In this document: piece by piece, positions 62,696-64,000 of the stretch
Layout: each line of letters begins with the position of its first letter
Numbering within the stretch: position 1 is the first letter of the stretch
NCBI RefSeq assembly: GCF_020532725.1
Contig: NZ_JAJAVC010000011.1
Location: 582,471 to 646,470, forward strand
Direction of reading: 5' to 3'
DNA: 64,000 nt
Origin: Methylobacillus arboreus
Lineage (GTDB): Bacteria > Pseudomonadota > Gammaproteobacteria > Burkholderiales > Methylophilaceae
Program-made: the position numbers and the translations under genes
Notes under the pieces: generated by a model
Told to the model about the DNA's origin: nothing
What the model saw: only the letters and a program-made list of their open reading frames with translations
Databases searched by the model: none

Positions 62696-63814
62696 TTACA
62701 TAAGCTTGGTGAGAACATGCTTGAGTGAAATGCCGTTGGGTAATACTTCTGCATCTAAGAGATTGCCCAAAATGACTTGAGCTGCTTCACTGTTGCCTTG
62801 ACTGTGTTGAAGAAGGGCTTGTGCATATAATCCAGAAAATGACTCTCGATCTAGACCAAGGGCGCGACGGATTGAGTTTTGTGCATCGTCAATCTTACCT
62901 CTGATAAGGTGAATGATAGCTAAGGTTCCGTGAGTTTCAGAAAAATTCGGATCAACTCTTAGGGATTGCTGAGTGCTCTCTTCTGCTTGGTCAATATTAT
63001 GTTGAGCTAAATAGCACCAGATTAATGTTTGCCAAGTGCCTAGGTGGTTAGGCATGTACTGTAGTGCTGAATGCAAATTTTCAATCGCGGAAGCAAAATT
63101 TTTCTGCAGCATCTCAGCCATTGCTTTTCCCAGCCATGCTCTGCCATGATTTTGTTTGGAGTTTAAGGCTAGGGAGAAATATTCGGATGCTTTAGCTGTA
63201 TCTTGCTCTGCAAGTGCGAGCGTGCCTAATGTTGAAAATGCATCTGCATTGCTTTGTTCTGAAGAGATGGCCTTCTCGGCATGTATTTTTGCTGCATCAA
63301 AATTCATATCATCTATATAAAGTGATGACAGCATTCCATGTAAGACTCTATCTTCCTCATATTGAGTGACGATACGTAATGCAAGCGCAATCGCCTCATC
63401 TATCTCCGCCAGATGGTGATGTAGCTGTACTTTGAGATGTGCCATTTGAGGCAGAATTGGGTATTGATCTTCAGCGTCAGTTAGCAAATTAAGCGAATTT
63501 TGAAATTGCTTTTCCAGAGCTAAGCAATAAGCTAAGTTATAGCGAATGCTGGGCTCGGTAATGCCTTGATCAATCAATTTATTGAAAATCGACTTTGCCA
63601 ACTCAATGTTACCTTCCGCCAAAGCTGATAACCCCAGCAAGGCTCTTGCTTGCTGATTACTATCGTCGATTTCCAGTGCTTGTTGGGTGAGTTTCTTTGT
63701 AAGGGGAAGATCACCTGATTGATAAGCACAATCTGCTGTAGAGAGCATGAGGGGTAGATTGTGAGGATCCTGTTCTAGGAAACCCAAAAAGCGTTCAAGC
63801 TGAGTAGCTGACAT
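62696..63814 (-). CDS. Tetratricopeptide-repeat protein, AT-rich
   Basis: A 372-residue soluble protein (start MSATQLERFLGF) made almost entirely of TPR-like helix pairs: ADCAYQSGDLPLTKKLTQQALEID, GLSALAEGNIELAKSIFNKL, LGTLALAEQDTAKASEYFSLAL, GKAMAEMLQKNFASAIENLHSAL and IHLIRGKIDDAQNSIRRALG. No signal peptide. TPR proteins are scaffolds; the partner is unknown. Codon composition is clearly AT-richer than the housekeeping genes (two sampled 60-base lines are about 40% and 32% GC), a hint of recent transfer. The next gene would lie beyond the edge. Confidence 0.75.
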   Translation of the reverse strand: MSATQLERFLGFLEQDPHNLPLMLSTADCAYQSGDLPLTKKLTQQALEIDDSNQQARALLGLSALAEGNIELAKSIFNKLIDQGITEPSIRYNLAYCLALEKQFQNSLNLLTDAEDQYPILPQMAHLKVQLHHHLAEIDEAIALALRIVTQYEEDRVLHGMLSSLYIDDMNFDAAKIHAEKAISSEQSNADAFSTLGTLALAEQDTAKASEYFSLALNSKQNHGRAWLGKAMAEMLQKNFASAIENLHSALQYMPNHLGTWQTLIWCYLAQHNIDQAEESTQQSLRVDPNFSETHGTLAIIHLIRGKIDDAQNSIRRALGLDRESFSGLYAQALLQHSQGNSEAAQVILGNLLDAEVLPNGISLKHVLTKLM

Positions 63815-64000
63815 ATTGATTCTCAATCGATAGAGCACACAAAGTTAGCATAAATTACCTCACAAGCTTAAGATTTGTGTACATTTTAAAATTTTTTCAT
63901 ACTCCCCCTAAACTGAGGTAGGTTTCCCCGGAAGTCTTGTTTATAAGGGGCGAGGCCGGCTTGCCCTGACATCACAAGGATGGAGAGCAGGGATGGTATC
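63815..64000. other. Edge region upstream of the TPR gene
   Basis: AT-rich to about 63900, then abruptly GC-richer with CTCCCCC and GGGGCGAGGCC blocks. No frame can be supported. The change might mark the end of an inserted element or the start of another gene, but the sequence stops too soon to say. Confidence 0.3.

Overview
The window looks like chromosomal DNA of a betaproteobacterium, most likely of the order Nitrosomonadales and possibly the methylotrophic family Methylophilaceae. The reasons are the housekeeping gene orders (smpB divergent from ratA-rnfH; guaB-SIMPL-guaA-trpS; ispD-ispF), two PEP-CTERM proteins, an extended infA paralogue, and several envelope and c-di-GMP signalling genes in typical betaproteobacterial form. 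No gene here proves the family, so the placement below order is inference. Most genes have mid-50s GC by eye; the last gene (62696-63814) is clearly more AT-rich.

Layout. 1-13.4 kb: isoprenoid genes ispD-ispF; an opposing smr, trxB, dps block; a gene of tandem YCF48-like repeats; then a long plus-strand run of ftsK, lolA, a TPR/beta-barrel protein, a FecR-domain protein, rarA and serS. 13.4-20.6 kb: a CPA2 antiporter, mltF, a PEP-CTERM protein, tRNA-Ser(CGA), a hybrid histidine kinase and an EamA transporter. 20.8-28.1 kb: a noncoding inverted-repeat element in the leader of an Hsp70-like gene, then a very large CHASE/PAS hybrid kinase followed by a REC-HD-GYP phosphodiesterase. 28.1-30.1 kb: a quinone oxidoreductase/ArsR pair beside decayed DUF2840 and DUF3363-relaxase genes, the scar of a lost conjugative element. 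30.1-32.8 kb: greB, nitroreductase and ybiT on the minus strand. 33.1-36.2 kb: a tightly overlapping four-gene operon (acyl-CoA dehydrogenase-like, PIG-L deacetylase, NodS-like methyltransferase, GT2 glycosyltransferase).

36.8-48.2 kb: a 33-residue membrane peptide gene, a stress protein, trpS, guaA, a SIMPL protein, guaB, a DUF4124 protein, rnfH, ratA, smpB, a hemerythrin, a secreted nuclease, a cold-shock gene, a second PEP-CTERM gene and tmRNA. 48.4-52.8 kb: an HDOD-GAF-kinase followed by a REC-PAS-GGDEF-EAL protein. 53.3-64 kb: a thioredoxin-like gene, a small inverted-repeat element, a peroxiredoxin, tRNA-Val and tRNA-Asp, a surface-adhesin-E-like protein, an infA paralogue, a divergent diiron oxidase-like/methyltransferase pair, a stress group (SDR, a small protein, a KGG-repeat protein), an exonuclease/GIY-YIG fusion and a TPR protein.

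How parts work together: SmpB and tmRNA give ribosome rescue. LolA and MltF, with the TPR/barrel and FecR pair, serve the envelope. Two separate sensor-to-c-di-GMP modules (22.6-28.1 and 48.4-52.8 kb) point to elaborate lifestyle control. The most unusual locus is the 33.1-36.2 kb operon: its enzyme set resembles the logic of Nod-factor-like modified amino-glycan synthesis, but no product is known to me. No CRISPR array, prophage or intact insertion sequence was seen.
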